From Streptomyces sp. NBC_01723 (GTDB lineage Bacteria > Actinomycetota > Actinomycetes > Streptomycetales > Streptomycetaceae), in contig NZ_CP109171.1 in the NCBI RefSeq assembly GCF_036246005.1, positions 5,382,001 to 5,446,000 of the forward strand: DNA of 64,000 nucleotides. The letters are read 5' to 3'. Below, in pieces: positions 33,931-42,567 of the stretch (within the stretch, counting starts at the first letter, position 1; the number at the start of each line of letters is the position of its first letter). A program made the position numbers and the translations under genes. Below the pieces are notes generated by a model. The model was not told the DNA's origin and ran no database searches. It worked only from the letters and a program-made list of their open reading frames with translations.

Positions 33931-34119
33931 CTACTCGTCCTCGTCCTCGTCCTCGTCGTCCAGCCGGGCCAGCCACGTCGCCAGGCGCTCCACCGGTACC
34001 TCGAAGTCCGGGTTCAGGTCGACGAAGGTCCGCAGCTGCTCGGCCAGCCACTCGAAGGTGACCTCCTCCTCGCCGCGCCGCTTCTCCAGTTCCTCGATGC
34101 CTCGGTCGGTGAAGTACAA
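33931..34119 (-). CDS. Small conserved acidic protein (DUF6104-like)
   Basis: A 62-residue protein, conserved in Streptomyces as I recall. It reads YFTDRGIEELEKRRGEEEV, FEWLAEQLRTFVDLNPDFE and VPVERLATWLARLDDE, ending in a Glu/Asp repeat. The start is a TTG (34119) with AGGAG 6 nt upstream; longer frames lack a good site. No known function. Confidence 0.8.
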   Translation of the reverse strand: MYFTDRGIEELEKRRGEEEVTFEWLAEQLRTFVDLNPDFEVPVERLATWLARLDDEDEDEDE

Positions 34120-34316
34120 CTCATGCTCCTGATGCGGGTGGGGCGTGCCCACGGGCGTGCCCACGGCGTGTCCTTCCAGCGTAGACCGTGCGGCCGGGCC
34201 CGCCCTCCCGGTGTGGCGGCGGGGGTCGCGTGGGGCCGGACTGGGTATTAGCCTCGGGGTCAAGTGGCGGGTGTCCGCGCGCGGTTGGGGAGCGGCGGAC
34301 TCGACGGGGGAGCGAG

Positions 34317-34637
34317 ATGAGCCGCATCCAGGACGTGGAACTGCCGGACGGCACGGTGATCACCGCCCGCATCAGCGAGGCGGACGGGTACGAAGACCAG
34401 GAGGACGTCGGCTTCGCAGAGAAGGCCGTCGCCAAGGTCGAGCAGCTCCAGGAGCTGATCACCGGGGTCGGCTCCTCGGTGCTGGACGCGGCCCGCGAGG
34501 CCGGACCCAGCGAGGCCGCCATCACCTTCGGCGTGGAGCTGACCGCCAAGGAGGGGGTGGCCGTCGCGGTGCTCGCCCGGGGCGAGGCCAAGGTGTCGCT
34601 TGAGATCACGCTGACCTGGCAGTTCGACCGGGCATGA
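34317..34637 (+). CDS. Trypsin-co-occurring domain protein (TCD1/CU044_2847-like)
   Basis: A 106-residue beta-rich protein beginning MSRIQDVELPDGTVITARIS. FAEKAVAKVEQLQELITGVGSSVLDAAREAGPSEAAITFGVELTAKEG in pieces continues to LEITLTWQF. This matches the small domain family named for co-occurring with trypsin-like proteases in prokaryotic conflict systems. Its stop overlaps the protease ATG (ATGA), so the two are made together and may bind each other. First gene of the 34.3-45.5 kb block. Confidence 0.82.
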   Translation: MSRIQDVELPDGTVITARISEADGYEDQEDVGFAEKAVAKVEQLQELITGVGSSVLDAAREAGPSEAAITFGVELTAKEGVAVAVLARGEAKVSLEITLTWQFDRA

Positions 34638-36592
34638 GCGAGGGGAACGACCGCCTCTACGAACTCGCCCGCGCCGCCACCGTCCACCTGCTGCCCGCAC
34701 GGGGCGCCGACACGCCGCTGTGGGGGAGCGGCTTCTTCGTCGCGCCCGGCTGGGTGCTCACCGCCGCCCACGTGCTGCGCCCGCATCTCGCGCAGGACAC
34801 TGGCACCGTCTTCCGGGTGCGCGGCGACGGCGTCGACGCCGAGGCCCGGCTGGAGCAGTGGCTGCTCACCGACCCGCGCCGCACCCCCGTACCGCTGGAG
34901 GAGGACCTGGCCCTGGTGCGGGTGGCGGGGGAGCCCGAGGAGCAGCACCACGAGTGCGTGTGGCTCGGCGACCGCGCGGTGCGCCACTCCGGCGTCCTCA
35001 AGGTGTGCGGCTACTACCCCGGCCCGCCCGAGACCCACTTCCGGATCGTCGACGCCGAGGTCAACGGCCACGAGGACCGGCACGGACTGATCATCAAACC
35101 GGACATCGACTTCCCGTCCGGCGTCTCGGGCGGCCCGCTCCTCGACCCGGAGACCGGCGCCGTCGTCGGGCTGATCAAGTCGCGGCGCAAACAGCAGGAC
35201 GGCGGCAAGGCCGTCGCGATCTCCGCGCTGCGCCGCTTCGGACGGACGTACCGCACCGTCATGGCCGCCCACGACCGCTGGCACGGCGGCGAGCCGCAGT
35301 CCCCGGCCGGTGACAACTGGATCGACCTCCAGGGCGGCCCGCCGTCCGGCGGCGGCGAGCAGTGGACCCCCGCCGACCGCCGCGAGGCCCTGCGCCTGCT
35401 GGCCGAACTGCCCCCGCCGCCGGACGCGCCCACCGTCGAACTCCTCGCGAAGAAGGCGCGCAGCCACAACCAGTGGCCGGGCGGCACCCCCGCGCTGCTC
35501 ACCTGGCGGGACGGCGCGGGACTGCTCTACGAGGGCGCGCGCCCGCTGGAGGCGCTGACGTTCCTGCGCTATCTGCGCTACGTCGAGCTGTACACGGCCT
35601 CCCGGGGCGGCGAAGCCACCGCCCTCGGCCACTGGATCGGCGTGCGCCTGCGCCGGGAACCACGCCGGGCCATGCACGACTTCGTCCGCGACGCGCGCCT
35701 CCCCGAGGCCCTGCACCCCGCGCCCGACGGCGGGCCGGAACGCATCGTGATCCCCTATCCGGGGCCGGGCGAGGGCGGCACCGTCGCGGTCCTGCTCGAC
35801 CCCGTCATCGGCGCGCGGCCCGCCCGCTTCTTCTGGCAGATCTGGTACGACGACGGACACGGCGAGCCCGAACTCCACGAGGCCGACGGCTCCGTGCACG
35901 GGCACGACCCCGCGGCCCTGGTCCAGGCCATGCGCGGACCGCTGGGCGCGCTGCTGCGGGCCAAGGACCAGGAGGGCCGGCCGGTGCCGCTCGAAGTCGC
36001 GCTGCCGGGCGAGTACTTCGACACCGCGGTGCACCGCTGGCGCTTCGACGACATCGCCGAACTGAACGACGCCGGACATCTGGGGGCGCGCCGCCGGGTG
36101 GTCCTGCGCGCCCTCGAGCGCCGGGGAGATCCGGACAAACTCTGGTCCGAGCGCTGGCAGGCCATGGCCGCCCAGCAGGGCTTCAGCGGCTGGCGCACCG
36201 CGGCACAGGGCGACTTCCCCGGCGTACACGGCTACCGCGACGCCGCCTTCGACCGCATCCCGGTCATGTGCCGGCCGGCCGGACGCGGCCCCGGGCGCAC
36301 CGCGATGAGGCTCGCCCTGGAGGGCGGCCACGGCGTCGCGCTCTGGCACGTCGACGGCCACTCCTCGGGAGCCTGCCCCGCCTCGTGCGACACCCTGTAC
36401 GCCCGGGCGGAGGAGCTCCTCGGGACCCTCGGCTCCCTCGCCGAACTGCCGGACCTGATACGCCACGTGCGTCAGGACGTCAGCGAGCTGCGGGCCGACC
36501 GGGCCTGGGCCGAACCGGTCGCGCTCCTGTACGACGATCCGCGCCGGCCCCTGCCCTCGGAGGAGGGCGGCACCCTGGACGCCCCGCTGTGA
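34634..36592 (+). CDS. Trypsin-like serine protease with VMAP-type C-terminal region
   Basis: A 652-residue two-part protein. Residues 1-~225 form a chymotrypsin-fold protease with an intact triad: His46 in VLTAAHV, Asp91 in EEDLALVRV, Ser165 in SGVSGGPLLD. No signal peptide, so cytoplasmic. A helical middle part follows (SHNQWPGGTPALLTWRDGAG). The C-terminal ~300 residues (FFWQIWYDDG; LEVALPGEYFDTAVHRWRFD; HVRQDVSELR) resemble the C domain of vWA-MoxR-associated proteins (VMAPs). In such systems the VMAP links an effector, here a protease, to the MoxR/vWA pair. Confidence 0.85.
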   Translation: MSEGNDRLYELARAATVHLLPARGADTPLWGSGFFVAPGWVLTAAHVLRPHLAQDTGTVFRVRGDGVDAEARLEQWLLTDPRRTPVPLEEDLALVRVAGEPEEQHHECVWLGDRAVRHSGVLKVCGYYPGPPETHFRIVDAEVNGHEDRHGLIIKPDIDFPSGVSGGPLLDPETGAVVGLIKSRRKQQDGGKAVAISALRRFGRTYRTVMAAHDRWHGGEPQSPAGDNWIDLQGGPPSGGGEQWTPADRREALRLLAELPPPPDAPTVELLAKKARSHNQWPGGTPALLTWRDGAGLLYEGARPLEALTFLRYLRYVELYTASRGGEATALGHWIGVRLRREPRRAMHDFVRDARLPEALHPAPDGGPERIVIPYPGPGEGGTVAVLLDPVIGARPARFFWQIWYDDGHGEPELHEADGSVHGHDPAALVQAMRGPLGALLRAKDQEGRPVPLEVALPGEYFDTAVHRWRFDDIAELNDAGHLGARRRVVLRALERRGDPDKLWSERWQAMAAQQGFSGWRTAAQGDFPGVHGYRDAAFDRIPVMCRPAGRGPGRTAMRLALEGGHGVALWHVDGHSSGACPASCDTLYARAEELLGTLGSLAELPDLIRHVRQDVSELRADRAWAEPVALLYDDPRRPLPSEEGGTLDAPL

Positions 36593-36728
36593 GGGAGGGG
36601 GTGAACTGGCCGGAAACGGTCGTTCCAGGGAGACGCCGCGGGTACATTCACAGGGGCCCGTTGTGGGTGCGCGACGCCCTCGTCGGCCAGGCCGTGGACC
36701 ACCACCGACCGTCGACGAGGAGCACCGA

Positions 36729-37727
36729 ATGAGCGAGTGGTTCATCTACCGGGGCACCGGGCGACCGGACCCGGAGCGGATCGGGCAGCTGCCCGGCCCG
36801 CCTCCGTGGCGGGCCTTCGACACCCCGGCCGTGGACTACGACGTACCGGACCTCGGCTCCTCCACCCGGCGCCGCCTCGGCGCGCGCACCGTCCCGCTGC
36901 CCATCCAGGACCCCGGCACCCTCGAACTGGTCAACGCCGCCCTGTACCTGCGCCGCCCCCTCCTCGTCACCGGCGAACCGGGCGTCGGCAAGTCCACCCT
37001 GGCCCACTCCATCGCGTACGAACTCGGCCTCGGCCGGGTCCTGGAGTGGCCGGTCGTCAGCCGCAGCGAACTGCGCGACGGCCTCTACACGTACGACGCC
37101 ATCGGCCGCCTCCAGGACGCCCAGCTCCCGGACGGCCCCCGCTCCCCGGACATCGGCCGGTACATCAAGCTCGGGCCGCTCGGCACCGCCCTGCTCGCCG
37201 CCGACCGGCCCCGGGTGCTGCTCATCGACGAGCTGGACAAGAGCGACATCGACCTGCCCAACGACCTGCTGAACGTGCTGGAGGAAGGCGCGTTCGCCAT
37301 CCCCGAGCTGGAGCGGATCGCCGACCGGACCCCGGTCGTCGAGGTCCTCACCGCCGACGGCGGGCGGGTCGCGGTGACCGGCGGTCAGGTGGGGTGCCGG
37401 GCCTTCCCGTTCGTCGTCATGACGAGCAACCGTGAGCGCGAGTTCCCCGCCCCGCTGCTGCGCCGCTGCATCCCGCTCGACCTCAGGGCCCCGCGCGACG
37501 AGCGCCTCGCCGCCCTGGTGCAGGCCCATTTCGGCCAGGGCGCGTACGACGACAACCGCGACATCGTGGACCAGTTCACCCGCGCCGAGACGGACGGGGC
37601 GCTGCGCCCCACCGACCAACTGCTCAACGCGATCTTCCTCGCCCAGTACGCCGCCCGCGACGCCGTGCACCGGCGGGAGGAGATCTCGGATCTGCTGATG
37701 CAGCCCCTGGACCGCGGGCTGCGGTAG
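36729..37727 (+). CDS. MoxR-family AAA+ ATPase
   Basis: A 332-residue AAA+ protein. Walker A is GEPGVGKST (82-90), Walker B is VLLIDELDKS (~163-172), sensor 1 is VVMTSNRERE, and the arginine-finger region is APLLRRCIPLDL. The order is typical of MoxR proteins, which remodel substrates together with vWA partners. It lies 136 nt after the protease and 3 nt before the vWA gene. A weak promoter (TCGTTC-N17-TACATT near 36620-36647) may start a second transcript here. Confidence 0.93.
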   Translation: MSEWFIYRGTGRPDPERIGQLPGPPPWRAFDTPAVDYDVPDLGSSTRRRLGARTVPLPIQDPGTLELVNAALYLRRPLLVTGEPGVGKSTLAHSIAYELGLGRVLEWPVVSRSELRDGLYTYDAIGRLQDAQLPDGPRSPDIGRYIKLGPLGTALLAADRPRVLLIDELDKSDIDLPNDLLNVLEEGAFAIPELERIADRTPVVEVLTADGGRVAVTGGQVGCRAFPFVVMTSNREREFPAPLLRRCIPLDLRAPRDERLAALVQAHFGQGAYDDNRDIVDQFTRAETDGALRPTDQLLNAIFLAQYAARDAVHRREEISDLLMQPLDRGLR

Positions 37728-37730
37728 CCG

Positions 37731-40700
37731 ATGGCCGCCCAGGAACCCCCGCCCCCGGCCGACGGCGCGGCACCGGTGCTCGCCGCGCTGGTCGCGCGCA
37801 TGCGGGACGCGGGGATCGGGCCGGGCGTCGAGGAACTGGCGGACGCCCTGTGGCTGGCCCGCTGGCTGCCCGGCCCCGCCCGTCCGCAGGCGCCCGGCGC
37901 CCCCGTCGCGGGCCGCCGCGCCGGTGACCCGCCCGGCGGACCGGGCGCCGCGGCCCCGCCACCGGCCCCCGTCCCGCCCGCCGCGCAGGGCGGGACCACG
38001 CCCCCCGACAGCGCCTGGCTGTTCGCCCCCGGCGGCGGGGACGGCCCCGGCACCGGCGAGGGCGGCACCGGCGGCGCCCTGGCACCCGTACGGGTCCCGG
38101 CCGCGCCCGCCCTGCCCGAACCCCTCGCCCTCCAGCGCGGCCTGCGGCCCCTCCAGCGTTACCGCGCCCCCGTCCGCCCGGTCCCGCGCACCCTGGACGA
38201 GCGGGCCACCGCCGAACGGGCCGCCGAGTCCGGGCTCGTCCTGCCCGTCCTGCGCACCGACCGGCGCCGCGAGGCGCGCCTGCTGCTCCTGATGGACGTC
38301 TCGACCTCCACCGTCGTCTGGCAGCAGGCCCTCGACGAACTGCGCCAGGTCTGCGCCCGCGCCGGCGCGTTCCGGGAGCTCGCCGTGCAGTACCTGCACG
38401 AAGGACCGGGCGGCCTGCCCGGCTGCTCCTCCCGGCCGGGGACCGGCGGCCCGCTGCACGCGCCCGAGCAGCTCAGCGACCCGACGGGACGCCGCGTGAC
38501 CCTGGTGCTCAGCGACTGCGCCGGACCCATGTGGCGCAGCGGCCGCATGCAGCGCCTGCTGCACCGCTGGGCGGCGACCGCGCCCGTCGCCGTCGTCCAG
38601 CCGCTGCCGCAGCGGATGTGGGTCCGCACCCACCTCCCGGCCCGCCGCGGACTGCTGCACCGGCGCGAGGGCCCGGCCGGGGCGCTGGAGTTCCGCCCCG
38701 ACCGGGGCGGACCCGAGCGGGGCGCCCTGCCGGTGCCCGTACTGGCGCTGCGCCGGCCCTCGGTGGAGGGCTGGGCGCGGCTGGTGTCCGGCGCCACCGG
38801 GCAGTCCCTGGCCGCCGCCGCGGGCTGGGTGCGCGCCGACCACTCCGCCTCCGCCGCTCCGGTGCGCGCCGCCGAGGAACTGGGCGGGGCCGACCGGGTC
38901 CGGGCGTTCTGGCGCCCCGCCTCCCCGGAGGCCCGCCGCCTCGCCGTGTACCTGTCGGCGGTGCCGCTCTACCTGCCGGTCATGCAGCTGGTCCAGCACG
39001 CGATGCTCGCCGGGAGCGGCCCCGACGTGCTCTCCGAGGTGCTGCTCGGCGGGCTGCTGCGCCGCCGCCCGGACGCCGACGACCCGAAGGCGGTGCGGTA
39101 CGCCTTCCTGCCGGGCGTCGCCACCGAGCTGCGGACGCGGCTGACCGTCGAGGACGTGGAGCTGCTGTTCAAGCACTGCTCCGAGTACGTGGAGCGCCGC
39201 TTCGGCCGCAGCGTGCGCAACTTCCCGGCCCTGGCCGGGGCGTACCTGCGCGGCACCGTCACCCCCGGGGAGGGGCTGGCGCCCGTCACCGACCCCGGCC
39301 CGGACGAGCCCGCCGGGCTGCGCGCCTTCGCCGAGGTCTCGGCGGAGGTGCTGCGCGACCTCGGGGCGCGGATGCCGCGACCGGCCGCGGGCCCCGAGCT
39401 GAGCGTGCCGGAGCTGCTGGAGCGGGGGCGCGAGGCGCAGGCCCGCTTCGAGGCGGAGGGGCTGACCCGCGCCCTGGACGACGCGGTCGGCCACCTGCGC
39501 CGGGCGCTCGCCGCCGCGGGCCCGGGGGAGCGGCGCGTGGAGGCCGCGGAGGAACTGGCGCTGTCGCTGCTGCGCCGGTGGCAGGCGGGCGCCGACGGCG
39601 AGGACCTGCGGGAGGCCTGGGAGGCGCTGGCCGACCTGCCGGGGCTCACCGGGCGCGGGAGGTTCGTGCGGGGCACGCTCCTCTGGGACCAGGCCGTCGC
39701 GGTACGCGAGGAGGGCATCGGCTTCCCGGGGGTCGGCGACGATCTGCGGGACTGGGCCGTCGCGGCCGCGCACGACGGCCAGGACCCGGCGGAGTTCGCC
39801 CGGGCGGTCCTGTTCCTCCTCGCCGACCAGGACTTCCAAGCCGTGCTGGACACGCCCGGTGAGGACGCGGACCGGCGACACGCGAGCGCCCGGGCATTGA
39901 TGAACCTGCGCCGCCTCGTCGCGCTGGCGGGTGCGGGTCGGCATGGGCCGGACGGCCCCTATCGGGACGGCGTCGGACCGCAGGAGTGGTACCGCGCCCA
40001 CCTGTACCGAGCCCTCGACGCGGCCACCACGGCGGTCACCGTGTCCGCCTCCCACGCCACCCGCGTGGAGCGGGGCCGCCTCTGGCTCGATCTGGCGCGC
40101 CAGTTCGCCGGCCAGGGGCCGGTCCCCGCCCCGGTCGTCCAGTTGGACCTCGCGCGGGCCGCGGCCGCCTCGGCCATCGATGACCTCTATGACGGGGTGG
40201 CCCCCCAGAACCTCAAGGTCGCGCATGCCGGAGAGGACTTCCTCCCGGACGCCGAGCGCTGCCGGGCCTGGCTGGACCTGGCGTCCGCGATGGGCCTCTC
40301 CCGGATCACGAGTGAGGACGGCGGCGACCACCGCCGGCTGATCGAGGTCCTGAAGCGGGCCACCGAGGCCGCCAGGGACGACGCGGACTTGCAATTCGAG
40401 TGCCACACCCGCACCGCCCGCGTCCACCGGGACCGCTACGAACGCACCGGTGACCCCGCCCTGCTGGACCGGGCCGTGGACGCCTGGGACACGGCCGTAC
40501 GCCTGCTGCCCGAGGACGACCCCCGGCTGCCCGCGGTGCTGACCGACCACGGCACCACGCTGCACCGGCGCGGCGAGCGCCACGACGCACCCCAGGACGC
40601 GCACCGGGCCGTCGACGTGCTGCGCCGGGCCGTCGACGAGACCCACCCCGACGACCCCGAACTGCCCGCGCGCCGCCACCTGCTGGCCGCCGCCCACGTC

Positions 40701-41102
40701 GGGCGCTACCGACAGGCGCACGTGCTCTCCGACCTGTACGAGGCCGACTGGCTGCTGGGTGAGGTGGTCCGTGCCGCCGAGGAGCCGCGGTTCCTGGCGC
40801 GGTGCCTCATCCTGCGCGGCACCGTCGCCGAGTACCTGTACGACCGGCTGGGTACCGCCGGCCACCTGGACGAGGCCGTGGAGCACTACGCACGCGGTGC
40901 CGGACACGCCCGCGAGGCGGACGCCGACAGCCTCACCGCCCTGGCGCTGCGAGGCCGGGCCGGCGCCCGGGAACGCCTCGGCCGCACCCGCCCCGCCCTC
41001 GCCGACTACCGCGAGGCCCTCCGCCTGACCACGGACGTCACCCTCGCGGGGCGGCTGCGCACCGACATCGCCCGCCTCACCTCCGGAACGGCCGACGCGT
41101 GA
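37731..41102 (+). CDS. von Willebrand A domain/TPR protein (SAV_2336-like)
   Basis: A 1123-residue protein. After a ~150-residue Pro/Gly/Ala-rich N-terminal linker comes a vWA-like domain starting RLLLLMDVSTS, whose Asp189-x-Ser191-x-Ser193 is a MIDAS metal site; TLVLSDCAGPMW is the later MIDAS loop. A helical region follows (~400-560), then TPR-type repeats (about 580-1110; HTRTARVHRDRYERTG, LRGRAGARERLGRTRP). vWA proteins in these systems act with MoxR ATPases. The GTG of the next small gene overlaps its stop. Confidence 0.85.
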   Translation: MAAQEPPPPADGAAPVLAALVARMRDAGIGPGVEELADALWLARWLPGPARPQAPGAPVAGRRAGDPPGGPGAAAPPPAPVPPAAQGGTTPPDSAWLFAPGGGDGPGTGEGGTGGALAPVRVPAAPALPEPLALQRGLRPLQRYRAPVRPVPRTLDERATAERAAESGLVLPVLRTDRRREARLLLLMDVSTSTVVWQQALDELRQVCARAGAFRELAVQYLHEGPGGLPGCSSRPGTGGPLHAPEQLSDPTGRRVTLVLSDCAGPMWRSGRMQRLLHRWAATAPVAVVQPLPQRMWVRTHLPARRGLLHRREGPAGALEFRPDRGGPERGALPVPVLALRRPSVEGWARLVSGATGQSLAAAAGWVRADHSASAAPVRAAEELGGADRVRAFWRPASPEARRLAVYLSAVPLYLPVMQLVQHAMLAGSGPDVLSEVLLGGLLRRRPDADDPKAVRYAFLPGVATELRTRLTVEDVELLFKHCSEYVERRFGRSVRNFPALAGAYLRGTVTPGEGLAPVTDPGPDEPAGLRAFAEVSAEVLRDLGARMPRPAAGPELSVPELLERGREAQARFEAEGLTRALDDAVGHLRRALAAAGPGERRVEAAEELALSLLRRWQAGADGEDLREAWEALADLPGLTGRGRFVRGTLLWDQAVAVREEGIGFPGVGDDLRDWAVAAAHDGQDPAEFARAVLFLLADQDFQAVLDTPGEDADRRHASARALMNLRRLVALAGAGRHGPDGPYRDGVGPQEWYRAHLYRALDAATTAVTVSASHATRVERGRLWLDLARQFAGQGPVPAPVVQLDLARAAAASAIDDLYDGVAPQNLKVAHAGEDFLPDAERCRAWLDLASAMGLSRITSEDGGDHRRLIEVLKRATEAARDDADLQFECHTRTARVHRDRYERTGDPALLDRAVDAWDTAVRLLPEDDPRLPAVLTDHGTTLHRRGERHDAPQDAHRAVDVLRRAVDETHPDDPELPARRHLLAAAHVGRYRQAHVLSDLYEADWLLGEVVRAAEEPRFLARCLILRGTVAEYLYDRLGTAGHLDEAVEHYARGAGHAREADADSLTALALRGRAGARERLGRTRPALADYREALRLTTDVTLAGRLRTDIARLTSGTADA

Positions 41103-41251
41103 GTGACCCCACCGACGAGACGGAGATACCCCTGCCCGTCCTCCACCGCCCCGCCCGCACCGATCACCCGGTGCTCGCCGCGGTCCTCGCCGAACTCCGC
41201 GTCCGGGACGGGGAGACCACCGTCGTCGCCCACTACGAGGACGCGCCGTGA
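41099..41251 (+). CDS. 50-residue candidate RiPP precursor (FxsA position)
   Basis: A short frame from GTG 41099 (overlapping the vWA stop) to TGA at 41249-41251 (overlapping the GTG of the radical SAM gene). The peptide has an acidic start (SDPTDETEIPLPVLHRP), a helical middle (HPVLAAVLAELRVRDGE) and the tail TTVVAHYEDAP. It lacks the FxSxx C-terminus expected for FxsA peptides, but Tyr46-Glu47-Asp48 or His45 could be the aromatic residue of a three-residue cyclophane. Double overlap means co-translation with the maturase. It could instead be a small regulatory protein. Confidence 0.7.
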   Translation: MSDPTDETEIPLPVLHRPARTDHPVLAAVLAELRVRDGETTVVAHYEDAP

Positions 41252-42465
41252 CGGCCCGGCCCCGGCCGCCCGCCCACCCCGTCTGGCCGCACACCGGGCT
41301 CGACGCCACCGACCACGTCCCCACACCCCTGCGGCAGTTCGTGCTCAAGGTGCACGGCCGCTGCAACCTCGACTGCACCTACTGCTACCTCTACCGCGGC
41401 CAGGACAGCGGCTGGCGGGACCGCCCGGCCCGCACCGACGCCCGCACCATGGACCGGGCCGCCGCCCGCATCGCCGAGCACGTCCGCGCCCACGGCCTCG
41501 ACCACGTCCGGGTCGAACTGCACGGCGGCGAACCCCTGCTCACCGGCCCCGCCCCCGTCAGGGCCTACGCCCGCGCCGTCCGCCTCGCCGTCCCCGAGGG
41601 CTGCCGGGTCACCGCCACCGTGCAGACCAACGGCACCCGCCTCACCGAGCGCGCCCTGGAACAGCTCACCGAGGACGGCATCCGGGTCGGCCTCAGCCTC
41701 GACGGCGGCCGTGCCGCCCACAACGGGCGCCGGGTCGACCACGCGGGGCGGCCGGCCTGGCCCGCCGCGCTCGCCACCGCCCGCCGCCTCGCCGCGCACC
41801 CGGACGCGTACGCCGGGATCCTGTGCACCGTCGACCTGGCCGCCGACCCGCTCGACGTCTACCACTCGCTGCTCGAACTCGCCCCGCCCCGCCTCGACCT
41901 CCTCCTTCCGCACGCCAACTGGGACCGGCCGCCGCCCGGCCTGCGCGGCGGCCGACCCGGCCGGCACCGCCCCGCCCCCACGCCCTACGGCGACTGGCTC
42001 ACCACCGTCTTCGACGCCTGGTGGGACGGGGGCCGGCCGCGCACCCGCGTCCGGCTCTTCCAGGAGATCGCCGCCCTGCTGCTCGGCTCGCCCGGCGCCG
42101 CCGAGGCCGTGGGCCTGTCGCCGGTCGCCGCCGTCGTCGTCGAGACCGACGGCACCATCGAGCAGGTCGACTCGCTCAGGTCGGCCTACCGGGGCGCCGC
42201 CGAGACCGGCCTCGACGTGTTCCGGCACTCCTTCGACACGGTCCTGCGCCACCCGGGCGTCACCGCACGCCAGCTCGGCGAGCGCGCCCTCGCCGCCGAG
42301 TGCCGCGCCTGCCCGGTGGTCCGGGTGTGCGGCGGCGGCAACTACGTGCACCGGTTCGCGCCCGGCTCCGGCTTCCGCCACCCCAGCGTGTACTGCGCCG
42401 ACCTGGAGCGGCTGATCCGGCACGCCGCACACCGGCTGGAACACACCGTCCGTACCGGCGCATGA
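41248..42465 (+). CDS. Radical SAM/SPASM peptide maturase, FxsB-like (cyclophane-forming family)
   Basis: A 405-residue radical SAM enzyme. The [4Fe-4S]-SAM motif CNLDCTYC has Cys39/43/46; GGEPLL is the SAM-binding turn. The C-terminal SPASM-type cysteines are in ECRACPVVRVCGGGNYVHRF and YCADLERL, which is the FxsB pattern. FxsB-group enzymes make aromatic-to-side-chain C-C crosslinks in short peptides. There is no fused HExxH domain. Overlaps the 50-residue peptide and precedes the FxsT-like gene by 102 nt. Confidence 0.9.
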   Translation: MTARPRPPAHPVWPHTGLDATDHVPTPLRQFVLKVHGRCNLDCTYCYLYRGQDSGWRDRPARTDARTMDRAAARIAEHVRAHGLDHVRVELHGGEPLLTGPAPVRAYARAVRLAVPEGCRVTATVQTNGTRLTERALEQLTEDGIRVGLSLDGGRAAHNGRRVDHAGRPAWPAALATARRLAAHPDAYAGILCTVDLAADPLDVYHSLLELAPPRLDLLLPHANWDRPPPGLRGGRPGRHRPAPTPYGDWLTTVFDAWWDGGRPRTRVRLFQEIAALLLGSPGAAEAVGLSPVAAVVVETDGTIEQVDSLRSAYRGAAETGLDVFRHSFDTVLRHPGVTARQLGERALAAECRACPVVRVCGGGNYVHRFAPGSGFRHPSVYCADLERLIRHAAHRLEHTVRTGA

Positions 42466-42567
42466 GCGGGACGTCATGCCCAACTCCGCACGCAACAAGT
42501 CGCTTTGACGCACAATTGACTAACCTGTGCTCAGTCGTGACCAGGTTTCAGCTGAGGGGACTGCGAG

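Noticed and set aside
36648-41378. 1576-codon minus-strand open frame opposite the MoxR and vWA genes
   Set aside because: Very long, but lacks recognisable domains and lies entirely opposite genes with clear motifs.
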